64,000 nt of DNA from an uncultured Lachnospiraceae bacterium (GTDB taxonomy: Bacteria; Bacillota; Clostridia; Lachnospirales; Lachnospiraceae): contig CANRLR010000002.1 of the NCBI GenBank assembly GCA_947631505.1, positions 124,001 to 188,000 of the forward strand. Direction: 5' to 3'. The position numbers and the translations under genes were made by a program. Below the pieces are notes generated by a model. The model did no database searches and had not been told where the DNA came from. It saw only the letters and a list, made by a program, of their open reading frames with translations. Of the stretch, positions 43,276-52,552 are shown piece by piece (positions within the stretch are counted from its first letter, which is position 1; every line of letters starts with the position of its first letter).

Positions 43276-45981
43276 TCAGTAATTTTCTTCTTTTAATGTG
43301 TCAATTACATTATCTTTCCGAATCTTGCTTGTGGAATACAGCATCGTAGCAAAAACTACGGTAAATACACTTCCTATGGCAATTACGATACTGTACCAGG
43401 GGATGTAAAAGCCCATTTCTATTTCCATATCAAGTGCATGCCAGATGAGTACGGTGATACCAATCGCTACAGGAAGTCCATAGACCAGTCCCTTTACACC
43501 ATAGAGCAGACACTCAAAACAAGTCATTTTGTGGAAGCCTTTCTGAGTCATTCCCACAGAACGTAACATGGCAAATTCCCGTTTTCTCAGAAATACATTC
43601 GTAGAAATTGTGTTGAACACATTTGCTACGGCAATAAGAGAGATGAGAAGAATAAATCCATATGAGAAAATATTCAATATCGTCATGAGTGCACGGGTAT
43701 TTCGGATTTCTTCTGCTACATTATAAAGGTTATAGGAGCCGGCAGAAGATGAAAGTGGTTCTGCTATTATGCTATCCATACTTTCATATGTCTTATCGGG
43801 ATTATCCGAATTTAAAGTAACGACATACTCAATGTCACGGGTCAGTTGCTTTTGAATATCAGGCGGACAGATGGTATTCATTGCACATACCGGGTACAAT
43901 AACAGAGGGGAATATTCTCTTTCGTAAGCTACTCCTTCCGGTGTATTCTCGCAAAATTCTCCAATGGTAATAGATGTTTTTCCCAACCGTTCAAGTCCCT
44001 CTTCTTCATCAGCTGTGACCACGGTATCTCCGTTATCTTCGTATTGTTCCAGATAATCGTTCCATTTAAGAAAGCACAGGGAAAAAGTTTCAGGTTTATC
44101 GGTAAAGGTATGAGTGATCTGATAGCACTGCTTTTCTGTATTATAAAGTTTGCCCTTATCATATGCAACAGCAATAGGTTTGTCGGGGTTCATGTAACGT
44201 TTCGTGTCGAGTTTATTTTTCTTTAGATATTCGGCAAACAGGTCATCCTCGACAAAAACAAGCTTCACATTTTGGGACTGGACCATTTTTTCCAGTTCCT
44301 TTTCTTCCGTCGGCTTTGGTTTTCCCGTTTCATTTCGGTAAAAAAGTTCAGATAAATATTTACCGGGAATCATGGCCTCCGTATTCCAGAGAACATAGTG
44401 GGAAGTGTGTGACGTAACATCCGCAGCATTCTGTATTTTTTGATACAGTTTTTTTGCCTCATTGCCTGGTTCTATACCTGTACAACTGAAACGTAAATCA
44501 CATTCATAATCCATCAAAATGTCACTCAGACCTTTATTTAGATAATCACAAAAACTGCTGGCAGAGATGAATAACACGATACTAATAAACAGAGAAAATA
44601 CAGTGGCACGGTATTTTCGCTTGTTCCGTTTATAATTTTTGGATGACAGCACACCTTCCAGTCCGAACAGATGAAGTGTTAAGCGGGAGGTCTTTAGTTT
44701 TTTAGGATTGGCAACAATGTCTGTGTTCTGGCGAATTGCTTCAATGGTATTGAGCTTTAGTGCCTTTCTTGCCGGCAGATAAGCAGAAATTAATACGGTA
44801 ATAAAACTAATGCCTGCTGCCAGTGCCACAGCCCAGAGAGCAGCGGTCATATGAAGAGTGATGCCTTCGGAATTACCTAAGAACACAGAAAAATTATCTT
44901 TTAGGCAATAAAAGGTAACAGACATTCCACCGATTCCTGCTAAAATACCGAAAGGAATACCAATCAGACTGACTACAACAGCTTCAAAGATTACGCTTTT
45001 CCGCAGTTGTTTTTTCGTGGCACCGATCGAAGATAAAAGACCATATTGTTTTTTCCTCTCATTGACAGAAATCGAAAAGGAATTGTAAATGAGGGCAACC
45101 GAACCGAACATGATAATGCCAATGAGAATCAGCATCAGGCCTAATAACATTTTGCCAAGGCTTTCTCCGATGGCTGCACCCTTCAATTTCAGATAATAGC
45201 TGTTTATATTTATGCCAGCTTGGTCGCCAAATTTTTTTCCCCAGTCTGTCACTAAGTTGTAGGCATAATCCGGGTCTTTCAGAGTCATATAAGCCATAAA
45301 CAGATCTGCAGAAACAGCATCCTCTTTTTTAGTGAGTGCCGTATAGCCCGGTGTGTTCAAATAATAACCCCATGCACCAAAATCGGCACTTTCATATATT
45401 CCTACAATATGATATGTTTTTTTCCCGCTGCTGGTAAAAGATTCTTTTCCTTTCTCGTAAGGATAGTCTTGCCACATGATCTCACCGGACTCTGTCTCTT
45501 TACGAATCCCGGTTTCCAGTTCCACGGTCTGTCCCGGTTCCAAGGAAATCCCGGATAATTCTGCCATTTTAACAGGTATAATAAGTTCAGAGGAATTGTT
45601 TGGAAGCCGCCCCTTTATCACTTGTACGGATAATAATTCGGGAAAGTCGCCCTGATAACCGCCAATATACAGATAAGGTGCCGTTTCTCTTTTTACTGTA
45701 TCCAGCTTTGCATAGGAAATATTCCATAAGAAGGCACTTTGTTCGATTTTATCACTTGAGGCAGCTTCTTTGATCTGCTTCTCTTCCAGATTAAAAATAT
45801 TAGCGTGCCAGCAGCCATCGCGACGGACTGTTGTCTCCAGTAAAAAGTTGTGAATACTGCTGACGGTTGTTGTGACAGCAGTGAACATGGCCACAGATAA
45901 GATAATACCAATAATGGTAACAATTGTTCGGGATCTGTTTTTTTGTAAAGATTTCAGTGTGTATCGTCTGAAAATATTCAT
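43276..45981 (-). CDS. ABC transporter permease, double FtsX-like
   Basis: A 901-residue membrane protein with an N-terminal helix (about 20-42), an extracellular domain of about 220 residues, three helices of a first FtsX-like unit (about 275-400; NERKKQYGLLSSIGATKKQL), and a second unit starting near 455. That second unit has a large extracellular domain and three helices at the end (RKREFAMLRSVGMTQKGFHK). This is the MacB/LolCE-like duplicated layout used by antibiotic- or peptide-responsive exporters. It overlaps the ATPase gene by four bases, and the adjacent two-component genes suggest peptide stress. The substrate is unknown. Confidence 0.9.
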   Translation of the reverse strand: MNIFRRYTLKSLQKNRSRTIVTIIGIILSVAMFTAVTTTVSSIHNFLLETTVRRDGCWHANIFNLEEKQIKEAASSDKIEQSAFLWNISYAKLDTVKRETAPYLYIGGYQGDFPELLSVQVIKGRLPNNSSELIIPVKMAELSGISLEPGQTVELETGIRKETESGEIMWQDYPYEKGKESFTSSGKKTYHIVGIYESADFGAWGYYLNTPGYTALTKKEDAVSADLFMAYMTLKDPDYAYNLVTDWGKKFGDQAGININSYYLKLKGAAIGESLGKMLLGLMLILIGIIMFGSVALIYNSFSISVNERKKQYGLLSSIGATKKQLRKSVIFEAVVVSLIGIPFGILAGIGGMSVTFYCLKDNFSVFLGNSEGITLHMTAALWAVALAAGISFITVLISAYLPARKALKLNTIEAIRQNTDIVANPKKLKTSRLTLHLFGLEGVLSSKNYKRNKRKYRATVFSLFISIVLFISASSFCDYLNKGLSDILMDYECDLRFSCTGIEPGNEAKKLYQKIQNAADVTSHTSHYVLWNTEAMIPGKYLSELFYRNETGKPKPTEEKELEKMVQSQNVKLVFVEDDLFAEYLKKNKLDTKRYMNPDKPIAVAYDKGKLYNTEKQCYQITHTFTDKPETFSLCFLKWNDYLEQYEDNGDTVVTADEEEGLERLGKTSITIGEFCENTPEGVAYEREYSPLLLYPVCAMNTICPPDIQKQLTRDIEYVVTLNSDNPDKTYESMDSIIAEPLSSSAGSYNLYNVAEEIRNTRALMTILNIFSYGFILLISLIAVANVFNTISTNVFLRKREFAMLRSVGMTQKGFHKMTCFECLLYGVKGLVYGLPVAIGITVLIWHALDMEIEMGFYIPWYSIVIAIGSVFTVVFATMLYSTSKIRKDNVIDTLKEENY

Positions 45982-46661
45982 GAGCGGATCACCTCATCTT
46001 TCACGATGTTTCCGTCTTCAATCGCGATAATACGGTTTGCCTGTAACGCAATTTTTTCGTCATGGGTAATGACAATCAGAGTCTGGTCATATTTTTCATT
46101 GGACGACTTCAGCAGCTGGATAATTTCCTGACTATTTTTAGAATCCAGATTTCCGGTCGGCTCATCGGCTAATACAACGGCAGGGGATGTCATTAATGCC
46201 CGTCCGATGGATACACGCTGCTGCTGTCCCCCGGATAGTTGATTCGGCAGGTCTTTTTCCCGGCCTCTCAGTCCCAGCGTATCTAAAAGCTCATCCAGAT
46301 ATTGATGATCCACTTTCCGGCCATCCATTAGAAGAGGCAGTGTAAGATTTTCTGTTACATTGAGAATGGGAATCAGATTGTAGAACTGATAAATCAATCC
46401 GACCTGACGCCGGCGGAAAATTGCCAGCTGTTCTTCATTCTGCTGATACACATTCTGCCCATTCATAAAAACCTTTCCGCCTGTTGGACGGTCTACTCCA
46501 CCCAGAATATGCAGCAGTGTTGATTTGCCGGATCCGCTCGGACCTATAATTGCAATGAATTCCCCCTTATTTACGGAAAAAGAAACATCATTTAACGCAA
46601 TGACCTGATTTTCCCCTTTCCCATAAATCTTAGATAAATGCTCCACTTTTAGTATTTCCAT
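45978..46661 (-). CDS. ABC transporter ATP-binding protein (LolD/MacB type)
   Basis: A 227-residue ATPase with Walker [11 protein letters not shown]-loop YQFYNLIP, signature [15 protein letters not shown], Walker [13 protein letters not shown] and the H-loop VITHDEK. It partners the FtsX-like permease whose start it overlaps (ATGA). GGAGGG lies before the ATG. The gene starts after a 168-base gap that holds tandem GTGACAGT motifs, so it has its own promoter separate from the upstream kinase. Confidence 0.93.
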   Translation of the reverse strand: MEILKVEHLSKIYGKGENQVIALNDVSFSVNKGEFIAIIGPSGSGKSTLLHILGGVDRPTGGKVFMNGQNVYQQNEEQLAIFRRRQVGLIYQFYNLIPILNVTENLTLPLLMDGRKVDHQYLDELLDTLGLRGREKDLPNQLSGGQQQRVSIGRALMTSPAVVLADEPTGNLDSKNSQEIIQLLKSSNEKYDQTLIVITHDEKIALQANRIIAIEDGNIVKDEVIRS

Positions 46662-46772
46662 ATTCCCTCCATTCCGAAGTGCAGCACACTTCTCATAATA
46701 AGACAGTTGTTGAATAATATCGTATTCCCTATCTCACATTAACGGACTACAAAGCTATCTTAACAGTCTTGC

Positions 46773-46802
46773 GTGACAGTGCCATGACTGGTATGTGACA
46801 GT
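46773..46802 (-). promoter_or_regulatory. Tandem direct repeats upstream of the ABC transporter genes
   Basis: On the minus strand ACTGTCAC occurs twice with a 22-bp period (46802-46795 and 46780-46773), followed by a partial third copy ACTGTTAAG. OmpR-family regulators bind such 11-bp-phased direct repeats. A weak promoter (TTAAGA, 16-base spacer, TAATGT) lies just downstream. The adjacent OmpR-type regulator is the natural candidate. Confidence 0.45.
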
Positions 46803-46829
46803 TTTGTAAGATTATAAGAGAGGTGTTTT

Positions 46830-47840
46830 TTATACGACGGACTTATAAAAACGGATTTCGAACCGGGCACCGCCCTGACGGTCATTTTCTGCTGAGATGA
46901 TGCCGCCTTGTTTTTCAATAATCATTCGTGCCAGAGCCAGTCCGATTCCGACGCTTTTCTCGGAGGCATTTTTTCCTTTATAGAAACGTTCAAATAAATG
47001 AGGTAAATCCGTTCTGGAAATTCCGGGACCATTATCTCTTATTATAATTTGGGTGTAAACCGCATTCTCACTGGCTTCCAGCCACAAACTGCCGCCTTCC
47101 GGGGTATGTTCGACACAATTTTTTACAACATTCCCCAAAGCCTCCTGCATCCATGGTAAATCGCCCATGAAAAAAACATGTTCGGGACAGTCCATGGTAA
47201 GATTCTGATTTCGCAGTTCCATCGGGATGGCAAGCTCCCGGACAATGATCTGAAGCAGTTTTCGGACAGAGACCGGTTCCTGTTTCATTTGAATAGTTCC
47301 GGCATCCAGCTTGGAAATTTTTAAAAGAGTCTGAATCAGCCAGTCAATATGCCGCAGCAGAACTTCCAGCTCGTGGACAAGCTGCCGCTTTTTTTCTTCG
47401 GATAATTCTTTTTGGGATAGTCTGGATACAATCAGATTTAATGAAGTCAGTGGGGTACGAATCTGATGGGAAATGTCAGCAATGGAATCCAGCAGATAAA
47501 TTTTATCTGTCTGCAGCTGTTCCGCCTGCAGTTTCAGCTTTCGTACCAGTTTGGCAATTTCTGTTTCCAGAATTGACAATTCACCTTCCTGTTGTCTGCT
47601 TATGGTAAGTAAGTCATAGCCATGTAGAAAACCATTGATTTCTTTTGCCAGTTCCGCAATTTTGTTATAACGGCGATAGGAGGTTCCAAAGTGAAAGAAA
47701 GTAAATATGAGAAAAAGAACTGCTTCAAAAATAAATCCGGAATATCCAAATAGAAATCCGGCTGTTATGCCAAATAGAATCTCTAAAAAAAATAGTGCAG
47801 TAAATTCTTTTTTTATTTCTGGATTACGAAAATATTCCAT
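46830..47840 (-). CDS. Sensor histidine kinase with short membrane sensor
   Basis: A 336-residue kinase. Two closely spaced helices (about 15-50) leave almost no extracellular loop, as in intramembrane-sensing kinases that read an ABC transporter. HisKA has IADISHQIRTPLTSL (phospho-His). The ATPase domain has N-box ALGNVVKNCVEHT, G1 IRDNGPGIS and G2 SVGIGLALARMI. ATG 47840 follows GGAGGAAACC; the longer frame begins on that binding site. It lies downstream of the OmpR-type regulator and upstream of the transporter, forming one resistance-like module. Confidence 0.92.
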   Translation of the reverse strand: MEYFRNPEIKKEFTALFFLEILFGITAGFLFGYSGFIFEAVLFLIFTFFHFGTSYRRYNKIAELAKEINGFLHGYDLLTISRQQEGELSILETEIAKLVRKLKLQAEQLQTDKIYLLDSIADISHQIRTPLTSLNLIVSRLSQKELSEEKKRQLVHELEVLLRHIDWLIQTLLKISKLDAGTIQMKQEPVSVRKLLQIIVRELAIPMELRNQNLTMDCPEHVFFMGDLPWMQEALGNVVKNCVEHTPEGGSLWLEASENAVYTQIIIRDNGPGISRTDLPHLFERFYKGKNASEKSVGIGLALARMIIEKQGGIISAENDRQGGARFEIRFYKSVV

Positions 47841-47876
47841 GGTTTCCTCCATTCTGAAGCGAAATCTTACCTCTCC

Positions 47877-48545
47877 TTAATCAACACGGTATCCCATTCC
47901 CCGTACGGTTTTGATAATCGCCGGTCTTGCCGGTTCTTCTTCTACCTTATCCCGAAGGCGTTTAATATATACCGTCAGTGTATTATCATTTACAAATTCA
48001 CCGGCGGCATCCCATATTTCCTCTAACAGCCGTTCTCTTGTCAGAACCATCCCTTTATTTTGGAATAGTACAAGAAGAATCCGGTATTCCAGTGCGGACA
48101 AAAAAATCTCTCTGTCACCTTTCCGTACAATTGCTTTTGCCGTGTCGACGGAAACGCCGCCGGATTCCAATATAGTCTGTGCCCTACCGGAACGGCGGAG
48201 GACACTGTTGATCCGGGAAATGAGTTCTCTCGGACGGAAGGGCTTACTGATGTAATCATCGGCACCCATATCCAAGCCGGATACAACACTATATTCATCT
48301 CCGGAAGCTGTTAGGAAAATAACCGGAATGCCTGTATTCTGCTTGATGTATGAGCATACAGCAAACCCATTTCCGTCACTGAGAGAAATATCCAGAAGTA
48401 CTAAATCAAAAGTTTCCTGCCCTAAGGCTTCCAGTGCCTCCTTCTGTCCGGAAACTGCCGTTACATGAAATCCCTCATCCGTAAGAAACTCTTTTAAATT
48501 TTCGACGATTAGAACATCGTCTTCCACTAAAAATATTTTTGTCAT
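47877..48545 (-). CDS. OmpR-family response regulator
   Basis: A 222-residue regulator with receiver domain (VEDD at 6-9, phospho-acceptor in LVLLDISLSDGNG, Lys in DYISKPFRPREL) and winged-helix DNA-binding domain (about 125-222; ALEYRILLVLFQNKGMVLTR; TLTVYIKRLRDKVEEE; VRGMGYRVD). First gene of the minus-strand module, 36 bases before the kinase. Likely binds the direct repeats before the transporter genes. Divergent from the riboflavin operon. Confidence 0.93.
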   Translation of the reverse strand: MTKIFLVEDDVLIVENLKEFLTDEGFHVTAVSGQKEALEALGQETFDLVLLDISLSDGNGFAVCSYIKQNTGIPVIFLTASGDEYSVVSGLDMGADDYISKPFRPRELISRINSVLRRSGRAQTILESGGVSVDTAKAIVRKGDREIFLSALEYRILLVLFQNKGMVLTRERLLEEIWDAAGEFVNDNTLTVYIKRLRDKVEEEPARPAIIKTVRGMGYRVD

Positions 48546-48649
48546 GTTCTGTGTACCCTTCTTTGTAAAAAGTCATAAAAGCTATTTTAAAAATTATATA
48601 TCGGATTTGGATAAAAATCAATTATCGGTAAGAAATGTGGAGTTTTCTC

Positions 48650-48678
48650 TTGTCATTTATTTAACAATGTGATATGAT
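48650..48678 (+). promoter_or_regulatory. Promoter of the riboflavin operon
   Basis: TTGTCA (48650-48655) and TATGAT (48673-48678) with an exact 17-base spacer, ending 17 bases before the FMN aptamer. This is the best sigma-A-type match in this gap. The remaining 48546-48649 shows no other feature. Confidence 0.75.
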
Positions 48679-48692
48679 AATACCCAATGTAA

Positions 48693-48825
48693 CATTCGTT
48701 TTCAGGGCGGGGTGCAATTCCTCACCGGCGGTATAGCCCGCGAGCGGTTCATGAAATGCAAAAAGAGCTGCTGATTCGGTGTGATTCCGAAGCCGACAGT
48801 AAAGTCTGGATGAGAGAAAACAAGG
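48693..48825 (+). promoter_or_regulatory. FMN riboswitch (RFN element)
   Basis: The conserved blocks appear in order: TTCAGGGCGGGGTGCAATTC, CCTCACCGGCGGTA, AGCCCGCGAGCG, the variable arm, GATTCGGTGTGATTCCGAAGC, CGACAGTAAAGTCTGGATG and the closing AGAGAAAAC. It precedes the rib operon, the standard target. FMN binding should favour the downstream terminator. Confidence 0.97.
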
Positions 48826-48841
48826 ATGAAATGGTGTCGGT

Positions 48842-48877
48842 ATGCCCTAAGTAGCGAACGTTATTTAGGGCATTTTT
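48842..48877 (+). terminator. FMN riboswitch terminator
   Basis: Stem ATGCCCTAA/TTAGGGCAT (48842-48850 and 48865-48873) with a 14-base loop is followed by TTTT, GC and six more T residues. This is the regulated terminator of the rib leader. Confidence 0.88.
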
Positions 48878-48889
48878 GCTTTTTTATTG

Positions 48890-48947
48890 TATAGGAAAGT
48901 CCGGCATTTGCGGAGTTGGAGCGTCGGTTTTTCACGACGCTTTTTTT
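48890..48947 (+). repeat. Dispersed terminator-bearing repeat, copy 2 (short form), in the rib leader
   Basis: Matches 32000-32080 apart from the internal hairpin missing here. It ends in the stem GCGTCG/CGACGC (48921-48926 and 48935-48940) and seven T residues, i.e. a second intrinsic terminator between the riboswitch and ribD. Unless read-through or antitermination occurs, it should reduce rib expression regardless of FMN. Confidence 0.85.
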
Positions 48948-48969
48948 AGAATGGGAGGCAGTATAAGAT

Positions 48970-50067
48970 ATGACAAAATATGAATATATGAAACTGGCAC
49001 TGGAATTAGCCAAAAAGGGTTTGGGACATACATCCCCGAACCCAATGGTCGGTTGTGTTGTTGTGAAAGACGGGAAAATTATGACAGAGGGCTATCACCA
49101 GCAGTATGGTGATTTTCATGCCGAGAGAAATGCTTTGATAAAGTGTGATGAGGATCTGACCGGGGCGGATATGTATGTAACACTGGAACCGTGCTGTCAT
49201 CATGGCAAGACTCCGCCATGTACCGATATTATTATGGAACGTGGAATCGGCAGGGTTTTTATCGGAGCCATGGACCCGAATCCGAAAGTGGCAGGAAAGG
49301 GAGCAGAGATTCTCAGAAATCATGGAATTGAAGTAGAAACGGGCATTTTGGAAAAAGAATGTCTGGAGCTGAACGAAGCGTTTTTTCATTATATGACGAA
49401 AAATATACCATATATTGCAATGAAATATGCGATGACAATGGATGGTAAAATTGCCACCTTTACCGGAGATTCCAAATGGGTGACAGGAGAAGAGGCAAGA
49501 CGGCATGTGCATCAGCTGCGAAAGCGTTATAGTGCCATTATGATTGGAATCGGTACCGTGTTAATGGATGATCCGATGCTTAATTGCCGGATTGAGAATG
49601 GTGTTGATCCGGTGCGGGTAATCTGTGATTCTCATCTTCGCATTCCAATGGACAGCCAGATTGTAAAGACGGCAAAAAGCATTCCAACGATTGTTGCTTA
49701 CGCTGTGGGACAGGAAGAAAAAGAGAAGCAATTGCGGGAGGCTGGTGTTCAGCTGATTCACAATGATGAAAACGGAATGGTAGATTTCCGGGGGCTGGTG
49801 AAAGAACTGGCAAAGCAGGGAATTGACAGCATATTAATAGAAGGTGGCGGAACATTCCACGGAACCGTGCTGAAAAGTGGACTGGTAGACCGAATCTACT
49901 GTTACATGGCACCAAAACTGATTGGAGGAAAGGAAGCAAAATCTCCGGTAGAGGGAAGTGGATTTTCTCTCATGAAAGAAGCAATTGAAATTTATGATAC
50001 AGAGATACTGAAAGTAGGGCAGGATATCTGTATCACCGGAAAAGTTTGTAAAGATAAGAAAGAATAG
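48970..50067 (+). CDS. ribD: Bifunctional riboflavin deaminase/reductase RibD
   Basis: Catalyses steps two and three of riboflavin synthesis: deamination of the pyrimidine, then reduction of the ribosyl side chain. The 365-residue product has the zinc deaminase motif (FHAERNAL and PCCHHGKTPPC, about residues 50-85) and a C-terminal NADPH-dependent reductase domain (about 145-360; KYAMTMDGKIAT, SILIEGGGTFHG). GGGAGG precedes the ATG. First gene of ribD-ribE-ribBA-ribH behind the FMN riboswitch. Confidence 0.97.
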   Translation: MTKYEYMKLALELAKKGLGHTSPNPMVGCVVVKDGKIMTEGYHQQYGDFHAERNALIKCDEDLTGADMYVTLEPCCHHGKTPPCTDIIMERGIGRVFIGAMDPNPKVAGKGAEILRNHGIEVETGILEKECLELNEAFFHYMTKNIPYIAMKYAMTMDGKIATFTGDSKWVTGEEARRHVHQLRKRYSAIMIGIGTVLMDDPMLNCRIENGVDPVRVICDSHLRIPMDSQIVKTAKSIPTIVAYAVGQEEKEKQLREAGVQLIHNDENGMVDFRGLVKELAKQGIDSILIEGGGTFHGTVLKSGLVDRIYCYMAPKLIGGKEAKSPVEGSGFSLMKEAIEIYDTEILKVGQDICITGKVCKDKKE

Positions 50068-50078
50068 AGGGAAGAGAA

Positions 50079-50726
50079 ATGTTTACCGGTATTGTAGAAG
50101 AAATGGGACAGATTCGGAATATTGAACGGGGCAGTCAATCCGCAGTTCTCCATATCCGGTGTGAGAAGGTGCTGCCGGGTACAAAGGTAGGGGATAGTAT
50201 TGCGGTCAATGGTGTCTGTCTGACGGTGACAGCGATGACAGAGGATGGTTACACCGCAGATGTTATGGCGGAAACATTGGAGCGCAGTTCCCTTGGCTCG
50301 CTCAGACGGGGAAGCCGGGTGAATCTGGAACGTGCCATGGCAGCGGATGGAAGGTTCGGTGGACATATCGTGGCAGGCCACATAGACGGAACCGGAACGG
50401 TGTCAAAAATCAGCCGGGATGAGACGGCAGTATGGTATACAATAGCGGCGGAACCAGAGATTCTTCGGTATATTGTAGAAAAGGGCTCCATCACGATAGA
50501 CGGCATCAGCCTTACGGTGGCTCACGTGACGGATTCGGATTTTTCCGTTTCGATTATTCCTCATACGCAGCAGAATACGGTGCTGGCAGACCGCCGGGTG
50601 GGGGATATTGTGAATTTGGAAACAGATATGATAGGAAAATATGTTGAGAAGCTATTACAGCCTCAGGAATCTGAAAAGAAGGAAAGTAAAATTACGATGG
50701 AATTTTTGGCGGAGCATGGTTTTTGA
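50079..50726 (+). CDS. ribE: Riboflavin synthase alpha subunit
   Basis: Dismutates two lumazine molecules to riboflavin, the last pathway step. The 215-residue product shows the internal twofold repeat of lumazine-binding domains: MFTGIVEEMG and GDSIAVNGVCLTV in the first half, GHIVAGHIDGTG and GSITIDGISLTV in the second. It lies 11 bases after ribD and 60 bases before ribBA. Confidence 0.96.
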   Translation: MFTGIVEEMGQIRNIERGSQSAVLHIRCEKVLPGTKVGDSIAVNGVCLTVTAMTEDGYTADVMAETLERSSLGSLRRGSRVNLERAMAADGRFGGHIVAGHIDGTGTVSKISRDETAVWYTIAAEPEILRYIVEKGSITIDGISLTVAHVTDSDFSVSIIPHTQQNTVLADRRVGDIVNLETDMIGKYVEKLLQPQESEKKESKITMEFLAEHGF

Positions 50727-50786
50727 TATTTGGAATATAGTGTGAAAAATATGCATGGAGATTAAAATAGAAAGAAGGCTAAAAAT

Positions 50787-51995
50787 ATGGCAACACAATT
50801 TGCAACAATAGAAGAAGCATTGGAGGATTTACGGCAAGGTAAAATTATATTAGTAATTGATGATCCGGATCGGGAAAATGAGGGGGATATGATTTGTGCG
50901 GCAGAATATGCCACGACAGAAAACGTAAATCTTATGGCGACCTATGCAAAAGGGCTGATCTGTATGCCAATGAACAAGGAGCTGACAAAGAAGCTCGGAT
51001 TGGAGCAGATGGTCTCCGTCAACACGGACAATCACGCTACTGCCTTTACCGTATCCATTGACCATGTAGATACGACAACGGGAATTTCTGCGGTGGAGCG
51101 TTCCCTGACTGCGATGAAATGTGTGGAGGATAAGGTAAAACCGGAGGATTTTAGAAGACCGGGCCATATGTTTCCGTTAGAGGCAAGGGAAGGCGGTGTG
51201 TTAAAGCGTGCCGGACATACGGAGGCAACCGTTGATTTAATGAAACTGGCAGGATTAAAACCGTGCGGTCTCTGCTGTGAGATCATGCGGGAAGATGGTA
51301 CGATGATGCGGACAACAGAACTTTTGGAATTTGCCAAAGAGCATCAGTTCAAAATTATTACCATTGCCCAGTTAATTGAAAAGAGGCTGGAACAGGAAAG
51401 TCTCGTAAAAAAGGAAGCAGAGGCGAAATTACCGACCAAATATGGTAATTTTATGATTCATGGATATGAGAATATAACGAATGGAGAGCATCACGTGGCA
51501 TTGACGATGGGAGATGTGGCAGATGGAGAGCCGGTGCTCTGCCGTGTTCATTCGGAATGTCTCACCGGGGATATTTTTGGATCCAAGCGTTGTGACTGCG
51601 GGGAGCAGTTAGATAGTGCGATGAAGATGATTGCCAAAGAGGGGAGAGGAATTCTTCTTTACATGAGACAGGAGGGAAGAGGAATCGGACTTCTCAATAA
51701 ATTAAAGGCATATGAACTTCAGGAACAGGGATACGATACGGTAGAAGCCAATGTAAAGCTGGGATTTGCCCCGGATCTGAGGGAGTATGGAATCGGTGCC
51801 CAGATTTTATATGATCTGGGGGCAAAACGCTTGCGGCTTCTCACCAATAATCCGACTAAAATTTCGGGATTATCTGGTTATGGAATCAGTATTGAAGAAC
51901 GTGTGCCGATTGAGATCGAAGCAAAACCGGAGGATTATAAGTATCTGGTCACGAAACAGGAAAAAATGCAGCATATGACGCATTATAAAATATGA
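50787..51995 (+). CDS. ribBA: Bifunctional DHBP synthase/GTP cyclohydrolase II
   Basis: Makes both starting compounds of riboflavin: the four-carbon unit from ribulose 5-phosphate and the pyrimidine from GTP. In the 402-residue product, the DHBP synthase half has [11 protein letters not shown] and [13 protein letters not shown]. The cyclohydrolase half (about 205-400) has [20 protein letters not shown] (zinc cysteines) and [14 protein letters not shown]. Both halves look intact. Spacing fits the operon. Confidence 0.97.
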   Translation: MATQFATIEEALEDLRQGKIILVIDDPDRENEGDMICAAEYATTENVNLMATYAKGLICMPMNKELTKKLGLEQMVSVNTDNHATAFTVSIDHVDTTTGISAVERSLTAMKCVEDKVKPEDFRRPGHMFPLEAREGGVLKRAGHTEATVDLMKLAGLKPCGLCCEIMREDGTMMRTTELLEFAKEHQFKIITIAQLIEKRLEQESLVKKEAEAKLPTKYGNFMIHGYENITNGEHHVALTMGDVADGEPVLCRVHSECLTGDIFGSKRCDCGEQLDSAMKMIAKEGRGILLYMRQEGRGIGLLNKLKAYELQEQGYDTVEANVKLGFAPDLREYGIGAQILYDLGAKRLRLLTNNPTKISGLSGYGISIEERVPIEIEAKPEDYKYLVTKQEKMQHMTHYKI

Positions 51996-52079
51996 TGATG
52001 TCAGGGTCATAAGGTCAACATTGCACGTGCAGCATCTGTAGTATCATAAGATCAAAATAAAAATATGGAGGATTTTATT

Positions 52080-52547
52080 ATGAATTTATTAGAAGGAAAT
52101 GTAATCGGAAGTAACTTAAAGATCGGTATTGTAGCATCCCGTTTTAACGAGTTTATTGTGAGTAAATTAATCGGCGGTGCGGAGGATGCGTTAGTCCGTC
52201 ACGGTGTGGATACCGAAGATGTGGATCTGGCATGGGTGCCGGGCGCTTTTGAAATTCCTGTTGTGGCACAGAAGATGGCACAGAGTGGGAAATACGATGC
52301 CATTCTCTGTCTGGGAGCGGTAATCAAAGGTTCTACCTCTCACTATGATTATGTGTGTGCCGAAGTGAGTAAAGGGGTGGCACTGGTCGGAATGAATACC
52401 GGAGTACCGACCTTGTTTGGTATTCTTACAACCGACAATATTGAACAGGCCATTGAGCGTGCCGGAACAAAGGCCGGAAACAAAGGTTATGATGTGGCAT
52501 GTTCTGCGATTGAAATGGTAAATCTGATGAAAGAAATCGAGGAGTGA
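52080..52547 (+). CDS. ribH: 6,7-dimethyl-8-ribityllumazine synthase
   Basis: Condenses the pyrimidine and four-carbon intermediates to lumazine in an icosahedral or pentameric shell. The 155-residue product has the substrate-binding segments [37 protein letters not shown] and [16 protein letters not shown] 52080 is preferred to ATG 52065 because GGAGGAT lies between them at the correct distance. The 84-base gap after ribBA holds no terminator. Confidence 0.96.
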   Translation: MNLLEGNVIGSNLKIGIVASRFNEFIVSKLIGGAEDALVRHGVDTEDVDLAWVPGAFEIPVVAQKMAQSGKYDAILCLGAVIKGSTSHYDYVCAEVSKGVALVGMNTGVPTLFGILTTDNIEQAIERAGTKAGNKGYDVACSAIEMVNLMKEIEE

Positions 52548-52552
52548 TTGCT

